DNA from: Sphingobacteriales bacterium
GTDB lineage: Bacteria > Bacteroidota > Bacteroidia > Chitinophagales > Chitinophagaceae
Reading direction: 5' to 3'
DNA: 64,000 nucleotides
Assembly (NCBI GenBank): GCA_016708305.1
Contig: JADJGB010000008.1
Location: forward strand, 124,001-188,000
Shown: in pieces, positions 9,081 to 16,981 of the stretch
Layout of the letters: every line of letters starts with the position of its first letter
How positions within the stretch are numbered: position 1 is the stretch's first letter
The notes under the pieces: generated by a model
Database searches by the model: none
Seen by the model: the letters and a program-made list of their open reading frames with translations, nothing else
Told to the model about the DNA's origin: nothing
Made by a program: the position numbers and the translations under genes

Positions 9081-9117
9081 ATTAAGGAACTAAATTTGAA
9101 AAATTTAGTTCCTTAAT
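9081..9117. repeat. Perfect 17-bp inverted repeat hairpin
   Basis: ATTAAGGAACTAAATTT at 9081–9097, loop GAA, then its exact complement at 9101–9117. It could be a terminator for whatever once lay to the right or an additional regulatory site of the fic promoter. The rest of 9118–9319 shows no gene; it ends with AGCACTGCCGGTAACAAC, where element B is inserted. Confidence 0.6.
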
Positions 9118-9322
9118 CGATGTATATCCTTGTTTTTCCTATGCAAGGGACTTTTGTTTTCTAATTGTCAGTACAACACCTAATATTAGAAAAGTCAAGA
9201 ACCTAGTATATATAATGTACCTGCGAAAAACCAACTTGACGTACTGAAGTGGCTTATTCAGAAGTTCCCAAATCAGGCAAACGACCTGACGAAAGAATAA
9301 AAGCACTGCCGGTAACAACTAA

Positions 9323-9357
9323 GGCTTCGTTGGGCACGCAGTGCCAACAATGAAGCC
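9323..9357. repeat. Terminal hairpin of IS91-like element B
   Basis: GGCTTC at 9323–9328 pairs with GAAGCC at 9352–9357, with an inner stem TTGGGCAC/GTGCCAA around the triplet GCA; one bulge on each side. Located three bases from the element's 3' terminus and repeated at 12661–12695. Terminal hairpins are expected at single-strand transposon ends. Confidence 0.65.
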
Positions 9358-9528
9358 GCAGGTTGAACGGAACCTACGGTAGCCGCTGTTGCACTATGGA
9401 GTTGCCGTTCTTAGAAGTTGGTTTATTTTGCAGACCGGGCAGGGTCTGTTTTTTTTGTTGGGCTGTTTGGGAGCTGGCTTTTCTGGTTTTTTTTCATGGA
9501 GGTACATAAAATCCCCTACCCATAAATA

Positions 9529-10629
9529 TCAGTTCACAGGCACAGTTTGTTTTTCCATTAAATATTTTTCAGGCGGCCCACGTTTGCCAAACACTTCAAT
9601 CGTTATCATGGTTCCGGTTTTGCAACAGGGGCATTTGCGTAGCAATGTCTTTGCTTTTGCCTCCGGCCTTTTTACTTTCAATTCACTTTGCAATGCCTGC
9701 AGTTTTCCCCGCTTCCGGTGCTGCTCGGATTCCATAATGGCGGATACGTACAAAACGTAAGGGTAATATGTGCTGCGCAAACCGACGTACAAATTCACGA
9801 TGGCTTAACCGCATCGTCTTGTTGATACCTTGCTCTCGGTAATCTTTATACGAAAGGCAACATCAATATCCGTTACCTCCTGTAACCGATGATTGCTGAT
9901 CGCTACTTTGTGCGTATATCTTCCCAAGTATTCTATCACCTGTCTGGGGCCAGCAAAAGGGCGTTTGGCATACACTACCCAATCTTTGTGAAACAGGCAT
10001 TCTATAAGCGGCTTGTCTGCCACTCCACGCTCTCTTAACTGCTGCACATATTTTGCCCTAAATACTTTGCTTAAAGCCTTTACCGAAAACAGATATTTAT
10101 TACTGCGCATTTGCTTTTGCCATCGGCCATGCTTATCTATTCCTCCTCCGGGAATGATGCAATGAAGGTGTGGGTGCAAGCTTAGGTTCTGCCCCCATGT
10201 GTGCAGAATGCTTATCATCCCCAATTGCACTGCGGTGTTGCGGCCAAACTGGCTCACCGTTTGCCATACCGATTTAAATAGTGCATCATATACCAATGCA
10301 GGCTGGTGCAATGCCAGAGGGTTTAACTCCTGCGGTAAGGTGAACACCAGATGATAATAAGTGCAAGGCAGTAAGTCTTGTTCTCGTTTTGCTATCCATT
10401 CTTCCCTCTTATGTCCCTGACACTTGGGGCAATGCCTGTTTCTGCAACTGTTGTAGCTGATGCTGATATGCCCACATCCATCACAGGCATCTACATGCCC
10501 GCCTAATGCCGGTGTGCGGCATAGTTCTATTGCCCTGAGTGTCCTTAGTTGATGGCTGTTCAAGCCTATCTGTTCTCTGTCATTGCCCAGACCCCGGATT
10601 ACATCGGCTACTTCACAGGCGGGGCGCAT
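9529..10629 (-). pseudogene. IS91-family HUH transposase of element B, frameshifted
   Basis: The ATG at 10629 overlaps the end of the recombinase gene. Domains in order: zinc finger (CDGCGHISISYNSCRNRHCP), the HUH motif HPHLHCIIPGGG, and LGRYTHKVAISNHRL with candidate catalytic Tyr. The frame breaks near 9805–9830 and the C-terminal zinc finger (CPCCKTGTMITIEVFG) continues in another frame to the stop at 9529. Expected product about 365 residues. It catalyses rolling-circle-type transposition in intact relatives. Whether the frameshift is real is uncertain, given the error pattern elsewhere in the window. Confidence 0.8.
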
Positions 10630-11508
10630 CGGGCAAACAGGGTGTCTAAGGGACTAAACATTCTACGGTCATCCAACTGGCAGATGTGCAGGTACTCCAT
10701 TGTAGTTTCTATATTGGCATGACCCATCAGTTCTTTGAGGGTTACGATGTTCATACCATCTTCCAGCAAATGGCAGGCATAGGTATGCCGCAATGTGTGT
10801 ACGCATACTTCCTTGACGATCCCTCCATCTTTGGCTATTCGCTTCACTGCCCATTGCACTCCTCGCTGGCTGTAGCGGCCATCAAAGCCCTGGCCTTGTG
10901 GATTGCCGCTGCCGGTGAACAACCACACTACCGGACGTTCAGCGGCTATGTACTTTTTAATCCTCGTATGAGATGTTCGCTCAGCGGTACCATGCGGTCT
11001 TTGCGGCCTTTGCTCTGGCGGATATGCAATAGTTTTCTTTCAAAATCCATATCTGCCAGCCGGATGTTTCTGACTTCCATACACCGCAGTCCGCATCCAT
11101 ACAACAGTCCGATGAGCATCTTATGTTTGAGCAGTGTAGCGGCATTTAGCATTTGCCATACTTCCTGCTTGCTTAGTACGGTGGGTAGTTTTTATCCCGT
11201 TTGATAGAAGGAAGATGAAGGTGACTATAAGGCAGCCCCTCGCCTTTGAGCATAAAGCGCAATCCGTAAACGGTGTGTTTGAAATAAGTCTGAGATGGAG
11301 TTTTACTGCGTTGCTGCAGTTCGTAGAGATAGTCTTTGATTTGGTCTTCGTCCAATTCCGTTGGCAAGCAGCCAAAGTGCAAGGCCATGGCTGCTATGTG
11401 ACGGCTGTAGTTATCAAAGGTGCGTGGACTTCTGCCGAGGATGGAGATGTTGCGTTCAAAACGTTGCAGCAGTTCTGCAAATCCATTAACTTCACCCTTC
11501 GGTTGCAC
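10608..11508 (-). pseudogene. Tyrosine recombinase of IS91-like element B, two frameshifts
   Basis: Starts at 11508 with MQPKGEVNGFAELLQRFERN, a core-binding domain. After a frame change near 11170 the catalytic domain begins (VWQMLNAATLLKHKMLIGLL, Arg in YGCGLRCMEVRNIR); after a second change near 10940 it continues with HTLRHTYACH, GHANIETTMEY and Tyr in MEYLHI. All five catalytic positions are present, so the intact protein (about 300 residues) would be an active-type integrase. The stop at 10608 lies inside the transposase gene, the same overlap as in element A. Confidence 0.8.
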
Positions 11509-11654
11509 TCAGGGCAGGCTTAGGCACGATTGAGATATTTATTATACCTCAGTTCTTCCGGCGATTTTTTTTTGTTGCCATAATAAATTGTATTTTAGTG
11601 AATGCTAAATTTACGGATAGTTGCGGAAGGCTACCGTAGGTTTAGTTCAACATT

Positions 11655-11826
11655 GGGTTTGCAATAGGCTGGCTGACAGAATAAACATCAGCTTTTTGTT
11701 CGCTATCAACATTTGCCCCAGCTTGACTTTAATAATTTAGCTTTTGTACTTATCTTCATCTTAGGTTTTTCAATCGGGCTTTTGTTCCGGGCTTGAAGTT
11801 ATAAATGCCAGCCCATCGCAAAGCCC
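11655..11826. repeat. Long imperfect inverted repeat (cassette-border-like)
   Basis: GGGTTTGCAATAGGCTGGC at 11655–11673 is the imperfect complement of GCCAGCCCATCGCAAAGCCC at 11807–11826 (15 of about 19 positions pair). The 172-bp span lies between the 5' end of element B and the toxin–antitoxin pair and has no coding potential. It resembles the 5167–5300 structure in layout though not in sequence. The rest of 11509–11654 is the non-coding 5' leader of element B. Confidence 0.55.
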
Positions 11827-11920
11827 TGTTCGTTGTGCGTCAGCATTTAACGACAGTCTTCAATAACAAGATTTGACATAAAACAACTTAAAAAATGGAA
11901 ATTTAATAAAAAACACTTGT

Positions 11921-11936
11921 TTCCCAATAGGGAAAT
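11921..11936. promoter_or_regulatory. Palindromic operator candidate TTTCCCnnnnGGGAAA
   Basis: TTTCCCAATAGGGAAA is a perfect 6-bp inverted repeat with 4-base spacer, 24 bases upstream of the toxin ATG and beside a CCTTTG box resembling the -7 element of Bacteroidota promoters. HigA-type antitoxins bind such palindromes to repress their own operon. Confidence 0.6.
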
Positions 11937-11960
11937 TTATACCTTTGACAAAAATTATGA

Positions 11961-12304
11961 ATGAGGCCAAACTTTGACATAGAATTATTACCCGAAGCAA
12001 TTGAGTTTTTAGAAAACCTTGACGATAAATCAAGAGATAAAATTTATTACAATATTAAAAAAGCTCAATTTGTAAACGACAATGAATTGTTCAAAAAAGC
12101 TAAACGACTTCATTTGGGAATTTAGAACATTGTACAATGGAAAAGCATTCCGACTTTTTCGTTTTGGGACAAATCAGATGGTAAAGAAACTTTGGTGGTG
12201 GCGAACACGTAATTTTAAAGAAAACACAAAAAACGCCAACAAAAGAAATTAAGAAAGCGGAAGAAATTAGAAAACAATATTTAGAATACAAGACAAGAAA
12301 ATAA
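11961..12304 (+). pseudogene. RelE/HigB-like toxin, frameshifted
   Basis: Starts MRPNFDIELLPEAIEFLENL. The frame fails after FKKAKRLHLGI; removing one base near 12098–12105 gives FKKLNDFIWEFRTLYNGKAF, the conserved WEFRTLYNGKAFR core of phage-derived Gp49-like/HigB toxins (mRNA interferases). A further frame change occurs near 12200 and the C-terminus (KKTQKTPTKEIKKAEEIRK) ends at 12304, six bases before the antitoxin gene. Toxin-first order is that of HigBA modules. With the antitoxin intact, loss of the toxin would be tolerated, so this may be true decay. Confidence 0.7.
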
Positions 12305-12309
12305 ATAAT

Positions 12310-12633
12310 ATGACAACCAATAAATTTAAAACCGTTTCGCTTGACTCAATGATTGACAAACACATTGGAAAGCCTGGAACTGAAAAGCGAGAAGCATTTG
12401 AAAATGAGTTGAGAATTGACTTACTTGGACAGGCCATAAAACAAGCTCGACAAGAACGCAATATGACACAAGAAGAATTGGGCGAACTTGTAGGTGTTCA
12501 AAAAGCTCAAATTTCCAAAATTGAAAACAGTGTAAAAAATGCAAGATTTGAAACTATTATGAAAGTTTTTGAAGCTTTGGGAGCGAAAGTGAACTTTAAT
12601 GTAGAACTTAATAACAAAAAATTAGCGTACTAA
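12310..12633 (+). CDS. HigA-like antitoxin, XRE-family HTH
   Basis: A 107-residue protein with a central helix-turn-helix of the XRE/Cro family (about residues 45–95: LGQAIKQARQERNMTQEELG, then GVQKAQISKIENSVKNARFE). It follows the toxin by five bases and should neutralise it and repress the operon at the palindrome 11921–11936. The C-terminal tail VNFNVELNNKKLAY matches the beta-strand that ends this family. Reading frame intact. Twenty-four bases after its stop the truncated copy of element B begins. Confidence 0.8.
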   Translation: MTTNKFKTVSLDSMIDKHIGKPGTEKREAFENELRIDLLGQAIKQARQERNMTQEELGELVGVQKAQISKIENSVKNARFETIMKVFEALGAKVNFNVELNNKKLAY

Positions 12634-12657
12634 AAACTATGCCGAACGCACAACAAC

Positions 12658-12967
12658 TAAGGCTTCGTTGGGCACGCAGTGCCAACAATGAAGCCGCAGG
12701 TTGAACGGAACCTACGGTAGCCGCTGTTGCACTATGGAGTTGCCGTTCTTAGAAGTTGGTTTATTTTGCAGACCGGGCAGGGTCTGTTTTTTTTTGTTGG
12801 GCTGTTTGGGAGCTGGCTTTTCTGGTTTTTTTTTTCATGGAGGTACATAAAATCCCCTACCCATAAATATCAGTTCACAGGCACAGTTTGTTTTTCCATT
12901 AAATATTTTTCAGGCGGCCCACGTTTGCCAAACACTTCAATCGTTATCATGGTTCCGGTTTTGCAAC
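12658..12967 (-). mobile_element. Truncated 3' end of IS91-like element B (second copy)
   Basis: About 310 bases nearly identical to 9320–9626, including the terminal hairpin, preceded by CAAC. It ends at GGTTTTGCAAC, where the left end of an IS66 element begins. This remnant shows that a second element B inserted downstream of the antitoxin and was then cut by the IS66. Confidence 0.85.
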
Positions 12968-13000
12968 GTAACCGCCCGACCAATACCCTATTTTTTATTT
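12853..13000. repeat. 148-bp direct repeat, left copy
   Basis: Identical by eye to 16001–16148. It covers the last 115 bases of the element-B remnant plus the first 33 bases of IS66. Its right edge is the exact start of the IS1634-like unit at 13001. IS1634 is known for long, variable-length target duplications, so this pair is best read as one. Confidence 0.8.
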
Positions 13001-14603
13001 CCTGACTTGTCCAAATTAGGTCAGCAGTTCAAATTTTTTAAAAATTCGATGGCAGTCGGGGTTAAGTTTGCTCTTATCCTGATTTCTTTGTCGGTTATTT
13101 GATTTTTCAAGCGGGCATCTGTTATTTTTTTGCATTCGTGGATAAATTTTCTAATGGAATGTCTGGTTTGAAGTTCTATATGCTTCGATACAACAAGAGC
13201 CATAAAGCAAATAAGCAGATGTAGTTTTATAGGCTCTTCTTTATAATGGAATATTGGTCTTGTTTGTAAATCACTTTTCGATATTCGAAAGGCTTGTTCT
13301 ATTTTGTAGAGTTCGTGGTAGTGTTCTATAATCGTTTTATTATCAACCATGCTTTCTTCCAGATTAGTATAATAGCCTTTGATGCCAAGTATCTTTTGGG
13401 TTTTGTCTATAAGCTTTTGATTAAGCTCAATATTTTCCTTGTTGGATTTGGTAAACTTCAGCTTTTTGTTTTGGGAAGGGTGAGTAATGATGTATTTTGC
13501 TCTTTCAATTTGCCTCTCCATTTCGTACTTATCTTTCCTGTACCGCACTGTTGAATAACTACAGATCAGATAGCCATTATCCGTTTGCAATCTGATACTT
13601 TTTCCATCTTCACGAGGGAGGTTACTGTCAATTGCTGTAATTAACTCATTAGGTAAATTGCCTAATCTTGCTCCTACAATGTAGTTTATCCCGTTTTCCT
13701 TTAAAGCCCGGGTGTTTTCAGTGCTGATCATTGCAGCATCTGCAACTACCGTTAATTCTTTTACCTTGTTTTTGCTGATAAAATCTTTCACTACCGGGAC
13801 AATGGTATGCCCTTCGAAAGTATTACCTGCAAATACTTCGTAAGCTATCGGAAAGCCTTCTTTACTAACCATCAATGCTACTAAAATTTGAGGCTGCTGA
13901 AATTTATTATCTTTGGAAAACCCGTTTTTGCGCAGTTTGTCTTCCTCAAAACTCTCAAAGTATAAAGTGGTAACATCGTAAAATAATAAATCAAAGTTGA
14001 AACTATAATACTTGTGGGCAAATGCAAGGGCAATAGCTTCGGTTTTGGCTTTTAAGGATAGCCATTGAGGTGCAGACTGGTAATAGCTTTGCCTTCGGTG
14101 CTTTATCCCAAAATATTCATCTAATAACGATATGGATCGAAGTTTGGATGACGGTTCTACCATGCGCAGTATGACCAGATCCAGCAGTAGCCTGTTCTTT
14201 ATTTTATCGAATCCTACAGCTATTATGAGCTTTGATATAAATTCATACAAAAAAGTATAATAAACTCCGATGAATCCGGTTTGATTGAGGTAAAGTATGT
14301 TGTTTGATTGTTTATTGTCAAACAAATAAAGCTGTTTGGTGGATTTCTCAATAAAATCGCTGGCAAGCGACAGTAAGTCTAATCGCTCCTGTTCGTTCCA
14401 TGCTGATCCGATGTGCCTTACAATCACTCTTTTCCTGTTCTCAATCTTATACACCTGGATGGAGACCGAGTGAAAGGAGTATTTTATTTGCCGGATTTTG
14501 TACATTTTACCCCATTAGGTCAGCAAATTACCAAAAATAAATAATTAACTACCACAATTACAATGATTTATACTCTTGCAAAAATAGACCCGGACAAGTC
14601 AGG
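13001..14603 (-). mobile_element. IS1634-like insertion sequence, complete copy
   Basis: Ends are CCTGACTTGTCC at 13001–13012 and its complement GGACAAGTCAGG at 14592–14603. The element holds a single intact DDE transposase gene. It forms the left arm of a 3-kb unit whose right arm is the partial copy ending at 16000. Confidence 0.85.
13021..14505 (-). CDS. IS1634-family DDE transposase
   Basis: A 494-residue protein, the usual size for IS1634-type IS4-superfamily transposases. Catalytic triad candidates: Asp in LLFYDVTTLYFES (about residue 175), Asp in LTVVADAAMIS (about 255), and Glu in HELYKIEQAFRISKSDLQTR (about 410), the family's Y-x-x-IExxFR signature. The frame is unbroken, unlike most genes in the island, so this is a candidate active transposase. 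It carries out cut-and-paste transposition. Start chosen at the ATG following the promoter-proximal inverted repeat, giving MYKIRQIKYSFHSVSIQVYK. Confidence 0.9.
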   Translation of the reverse strand: MYKIRQIKYSFHSVSIQVYKIENRKRVIVRHIGSAWNEQERLDLLSLASDFIEKSTKQLYLFDNKQSNNILYLNQTGFIGVYYTFLYEFISKLIIAVGFDKIKNRLLLDLVILRMVEPSSKLRSISLLDEYFGIKHRRQSYYQSAPQWLSLKAKTEAIALAFAHKYYSFNFDLLFYDVTTLYFESFEEDKLRKNGFSKDNKFQQPQILVALMVSKEGFPIAYEVFAGNTFEGHTIVPVVKDFISKNKVKELTVVADAAMISTENTRALKENGINYIVGARLGNLPNELITAIDSNLPREDGKSIRLQTDNGYLICSYSTVRYRKDKYEMERQIERAKYIITHPSQNKKLKFTKSNKENIELNQKLIDKTQKILGIKGYYTNLEESMVDNKTIIEHYHELYKIEQAFRISKSDLQTRPIFHYKEEPIKLHLLICFMALVVSKHIELQTRHSIRKFIHECKKITDARLKNQITDKEIRIRANLTPTAIEFLKNLNC

Positions 14604-15062
14604 GGAGGTTTTTATTCAGATTAGGTTCGGCTCCTGATGGATCAACATAATATTTACCTGTAACAGGAATCTAAAGGTGTACATGCCGTCTGCCGTAGAG
14701 TTACTGTTTACGCCTTTAAAGATGGCAAAAGGCGTAACAACATTGAATGCTAAACATGGATATCTATTGGAATATGCTGCTTTCAATCGCGCTTCATTGC
14801 CTTCAGGTAAGTACAATTCCTTTGCGTTGCTTTCCAATTTATTTAATTTGTTCAGCAACCGACTGGTTTGTTGCACCTACCGGCCATCGATAAATATAAG
14901 GAATAGGAGTTAGATTACCTTGAGAAGAATAGTTTGCATCGGAGCAAATAAAAACCACCGGAAGGAACATGCCTTCCCGTATTAAACAATTTGCAAAGCG
15001 CCTTAACCGAAATGTTGCTCACAAAAAGGATCCAAAGTCCTTTTGGCAAGGCCATCGCTTAT
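14604..15062. other. Gene-remnant spacer inside the composite IS1634-like unit
   Basis: No intact gene. On the minus strand short stretches are protein-like (NAKELYLPEGNEARLKAAYS, then TPFAIFKGVNSNSTADGMYT) but broken by frame changes, so they are probably remnants of an unrelated gene that I cannot identify. Confidence 0.4.
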
Positions 15063-15345
15063 TCATTAACGCGAAGGGAGAAGTTGTGTGCATACCACAG
15101 CCGGCATTTTGCAAATCGATATTAACCTTGTTGAGAACTCTATTCGCCCCTTGGCATTGGGGCGCAAAATTATCTGTTTGCCGGAAGCCACGAGCGGGCA
15201 CAAGATGCAGCAATGTTGTATAGTCTGTTCGCCACGTGCAGGCTGCACAACATCAATCCCGAACACTGGCTCACTAACCTGTTTGAAAACATAAACAACA
15301 CCAAAAAGAAAACCTCCACCTCCTGCTGCCACAAAACTATGCCGC
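15063..15345 (+). pseudogene. Degenerate C-terminal fragment of an IS66 transposase (tnpC)
   Basis: Across two frames the text TTAGILQIDINLVENSIRPL, then LYSLFATCRLHNINPEHWL can be read, matching the TnpC C-terminus of the nearby IS66 (TGILHIDNNPVENSIRPVAV, YSLLATCKYYNVNPYDWL) but diverged. It is a relic of a different IS66 copy, bounded on the right by the partial IS1634-like copy. Confidence 0.75.
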
Positions 15346-15386
15346 CAACCTTAAACAACAATGACGGGGTTGGACGAAGGGATACT

Positions 15387-16000
15387 TTTAAAGTTGAAAC
15401 TATAATGCTTGCGGGCAAATGTAAGGGCAATAGCTTCTGTTTTGGTTTTTAAGGATAGCCATTGAGGTGCAGACTGGTAATAGCTTTGCCTTCGGTGCTT
15501 TATCCCAAAATATTCATCTAATAATGCTATGGATCGAAGCTTGGATGCTGGTTCTACCATACGCAGTATGACTATATCCAGCAGTAGCCCGTTCTTTATT
15601 TTATCGAATCCTACAGCTATAATGAGCTTTGATATAAGCTTATACAAAAAGTTATAATAGACTCCTATGAATTCGGTTTGATTGAGGTACAGTAAGTTGT
15701 TTGCCTGTTTATGGCCAAACAAATTAAGCTGTTTGGTGGACTTCTCAATAAAATCGCTGGCAAGCGACAGTAAATCTAATCGCTCCTGTTCGTTCCGTGC
15801 TGATCCGATGTGCCTTACAATCACTCTTTTCCTGTTCTAAATCTTATACACCTGAATGGAGACCAAGAGAGAGGAGTATTTTATTTTCCGGATTTTGTAC
15901 ATTTTAACCCATTAGGTCAGCAAATTACCAAAAATAAATAACTAACTACCTCATTTACAATAATTTATACTCTTGCATAAATTGACCCGGACAAGTCAGG
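15387..16000 (-). pseudogene. Partial IS1634-like copy (N-terminal third), right arm of composite unit
   Basis: From 15387 to the terminus GGACAAGTCAGG at 15989–16000 the sequence matches 13991–14603 with scattered substitutions (for example NLFGHKQANNLLYLNQTEF against YLFDNKQSNNILYLNQTGF). The C-terminal two thirds of the transposase are missing and an in-frame TAG lies near 15838. Same orientation as the complete copy, so the pair flanks about 780 bp of other DNA. Confidence 0.8.
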
Positions 16001-16148
16001 TCCCCTACCCATAAATATCAGTTCACAGGCACAGTTTGTTTTTCCATTAAATATTTTTCAGGCGGCCCACGTTTGCCAAACACTTCAATCGTTATCATGG
16101 TTCCGGTTTTGCAACGTAACCGCCCGACCAATACCCTATTTTTTATTT
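16001..16148. repeat. 148-bp direct repeat, right copy
   Basis: Second copy of 12853–13000; begins immediately after the outer end of the partial IS1634-like copy and includes the left terminus of the IS66 at 16116. Confidence 0.8.
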
Positions 16149-16185
16149 GGCGTGTAAGTTTCAGTTTTGCCCAAAGATAAATTTT

Positions 16186-16479
16186 ATGCAAGATAAGACA
16201 TCAGCGCGCATGCAGAAGCTTGAGATGATAGAAGCCTGGCAGCAAAGCGGACTATCTCAAAGAGCGTTCTGCGAGAAAAATAATATAACCCACTCCACCT
16301 TCTATTATTGGTATCGGGTTTACAAATCGTCCGAGGAAAAGACAGACAGCTTTGTTCCGCTCACCATTACCCGTCAGGCTGATGAGTTGATGACACTTAC
16401 AGGTAGCAATGGCATCCGCCTTCAACTACCCATCAGTAGCGGCGCCGCAGATTTTGTAAAACAATTATTACTTTGTTGA
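16186..16479 (+). CDS. IS66 TnpA accessory protein
   Basis: A 97-residue protein from the ATG at 16186 (MQDKTSARMQKLEMIEAWQQ); an upstream TTG at 16147 would add 13 residues but is less likely. It carries a helix-turn-helix (QSGLSQRAFCEKNNITHSTF) followed by YYWYRVYK, the typical IS66 TnpA layout. TnpA is needed with TnpB and TnpC for IS66 transposition, probably as a DNA-binding factor. Its TGA is followed two bases later by the tnpB ATG, so translation is coupled. Confidence 0.85.
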   Translation: MQDKTSARMQKLEMIEAWQQSGLSQRAFCEKNNITHSTFYYWYRVYKSSEEKTDSFVPLTITRQADELMTLTGSNGIRLQLPISSGAADFVKQLLLC

Positions 16480-16481
16480 GC

Positions 16482-16835
16482 ATGCTTCAACTCACTGATA
16501 CCACCAGATATTATTGGTATAACGGAGTAGCTGATATGCGTAAAGGCTTCGACAGCCTCTGTTGTATGGTCAGTCAGTTTATGGGAGCCAACGTGTTGGA
16601 TGGCGGTGTGTTTATCTTTGTAAACCGAAGGCGCAATCAAATAATACTACTCACCTGGGAGGGAGATGGTCTGGCTATCTACCATAAGCGTCTTGAAAAA
16701 GGAGTGTATGAACTTCCTCGCCTCTGTGCGGATAATAGCTGCGCCCAAATTGATGCCTTACAATTGCAGTTGATTCTCCGGGGTATCGTACTGCAGTCGG
16801 TAAGAAAAAAAAGGCGTTTTTCACTCTCTTTTTAG
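16482..16835 (+). CDS. IS66 TnpB (Orf2-like) accessory protein
   Basis: A 117-residue protein with the hallmark start of IS66 TnpB: RYYWYNGVADMRKGFDSLCC, then VFIFVNRRRNQIILLTWEGD and GLAIYHKRLEKGVYELP. Full length for the family (about 115 residues) and frame intact. It acts together with TnpA and TnpC; its biochemical role is not established. About 145 bases without coding signal separate it from tnpC. Confidence 0.9.
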   Translation: MLQLTDTTRYYWYNGVADMRKGFDSLCCMVSQFMGANVLDGGVFIFVNRRRNQIILLTWEGDGLAIYHKRLEKGVYELPRLCADNSCAQIDALQLQLILRGIVLQSVRKKRRFSLSF

Positions 16836-16981
16836 AAATTCCAAAAGTTATACACATTTATTTTTCGTGAGATAAAAAACACGAATGTTATACACGTTTT
16901 AAGGTGTGTGTTGTGCGTAAATAAAAGGGTGTTATAACTTGGCAAAACCCTTTGGCAATGCGACTTTTGCATTACCAACCG

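Larger units (their letters stand above)
9320..11651 (-). mobile_element. IS91-like element B (tyrosine recombinase + HUH transposase)
   Basis: Coding strand is minus. The 3' end is fixed by a truncated second copy at 12658–12967: both start TAAGGCTTCGTTGGGC and are preceded by CAAC (GTTG next to the 3' end on the coding strand), although the outer flanks differ. An inverted repeat of about 22 bp, GTTGAAC...GGTAGCC, lies at 9362–9384 and 11629–11651 near the two ends. Gene order and overlap match element A, but the sequences are divergent, so A and B are distinct elements of one design. Confidence 0.7.

Noticed and set aside
9389..9760. Plus-strand frame MHYGVAVLRSWFILQTGQG, also at 12727
   Set aside because: It is the reverse of the transposase C-terminus and element end, duplicated only because the element end is duplicated.
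5167..11826. Integron with attC sites
   Set aside because: The long inverted repeats lack a clear pair of RYYYAAC/GTTRRRY core sites and the tyrosine recombinases here belong to IS91-like elements, not to IntI; only the resemblance is reported.
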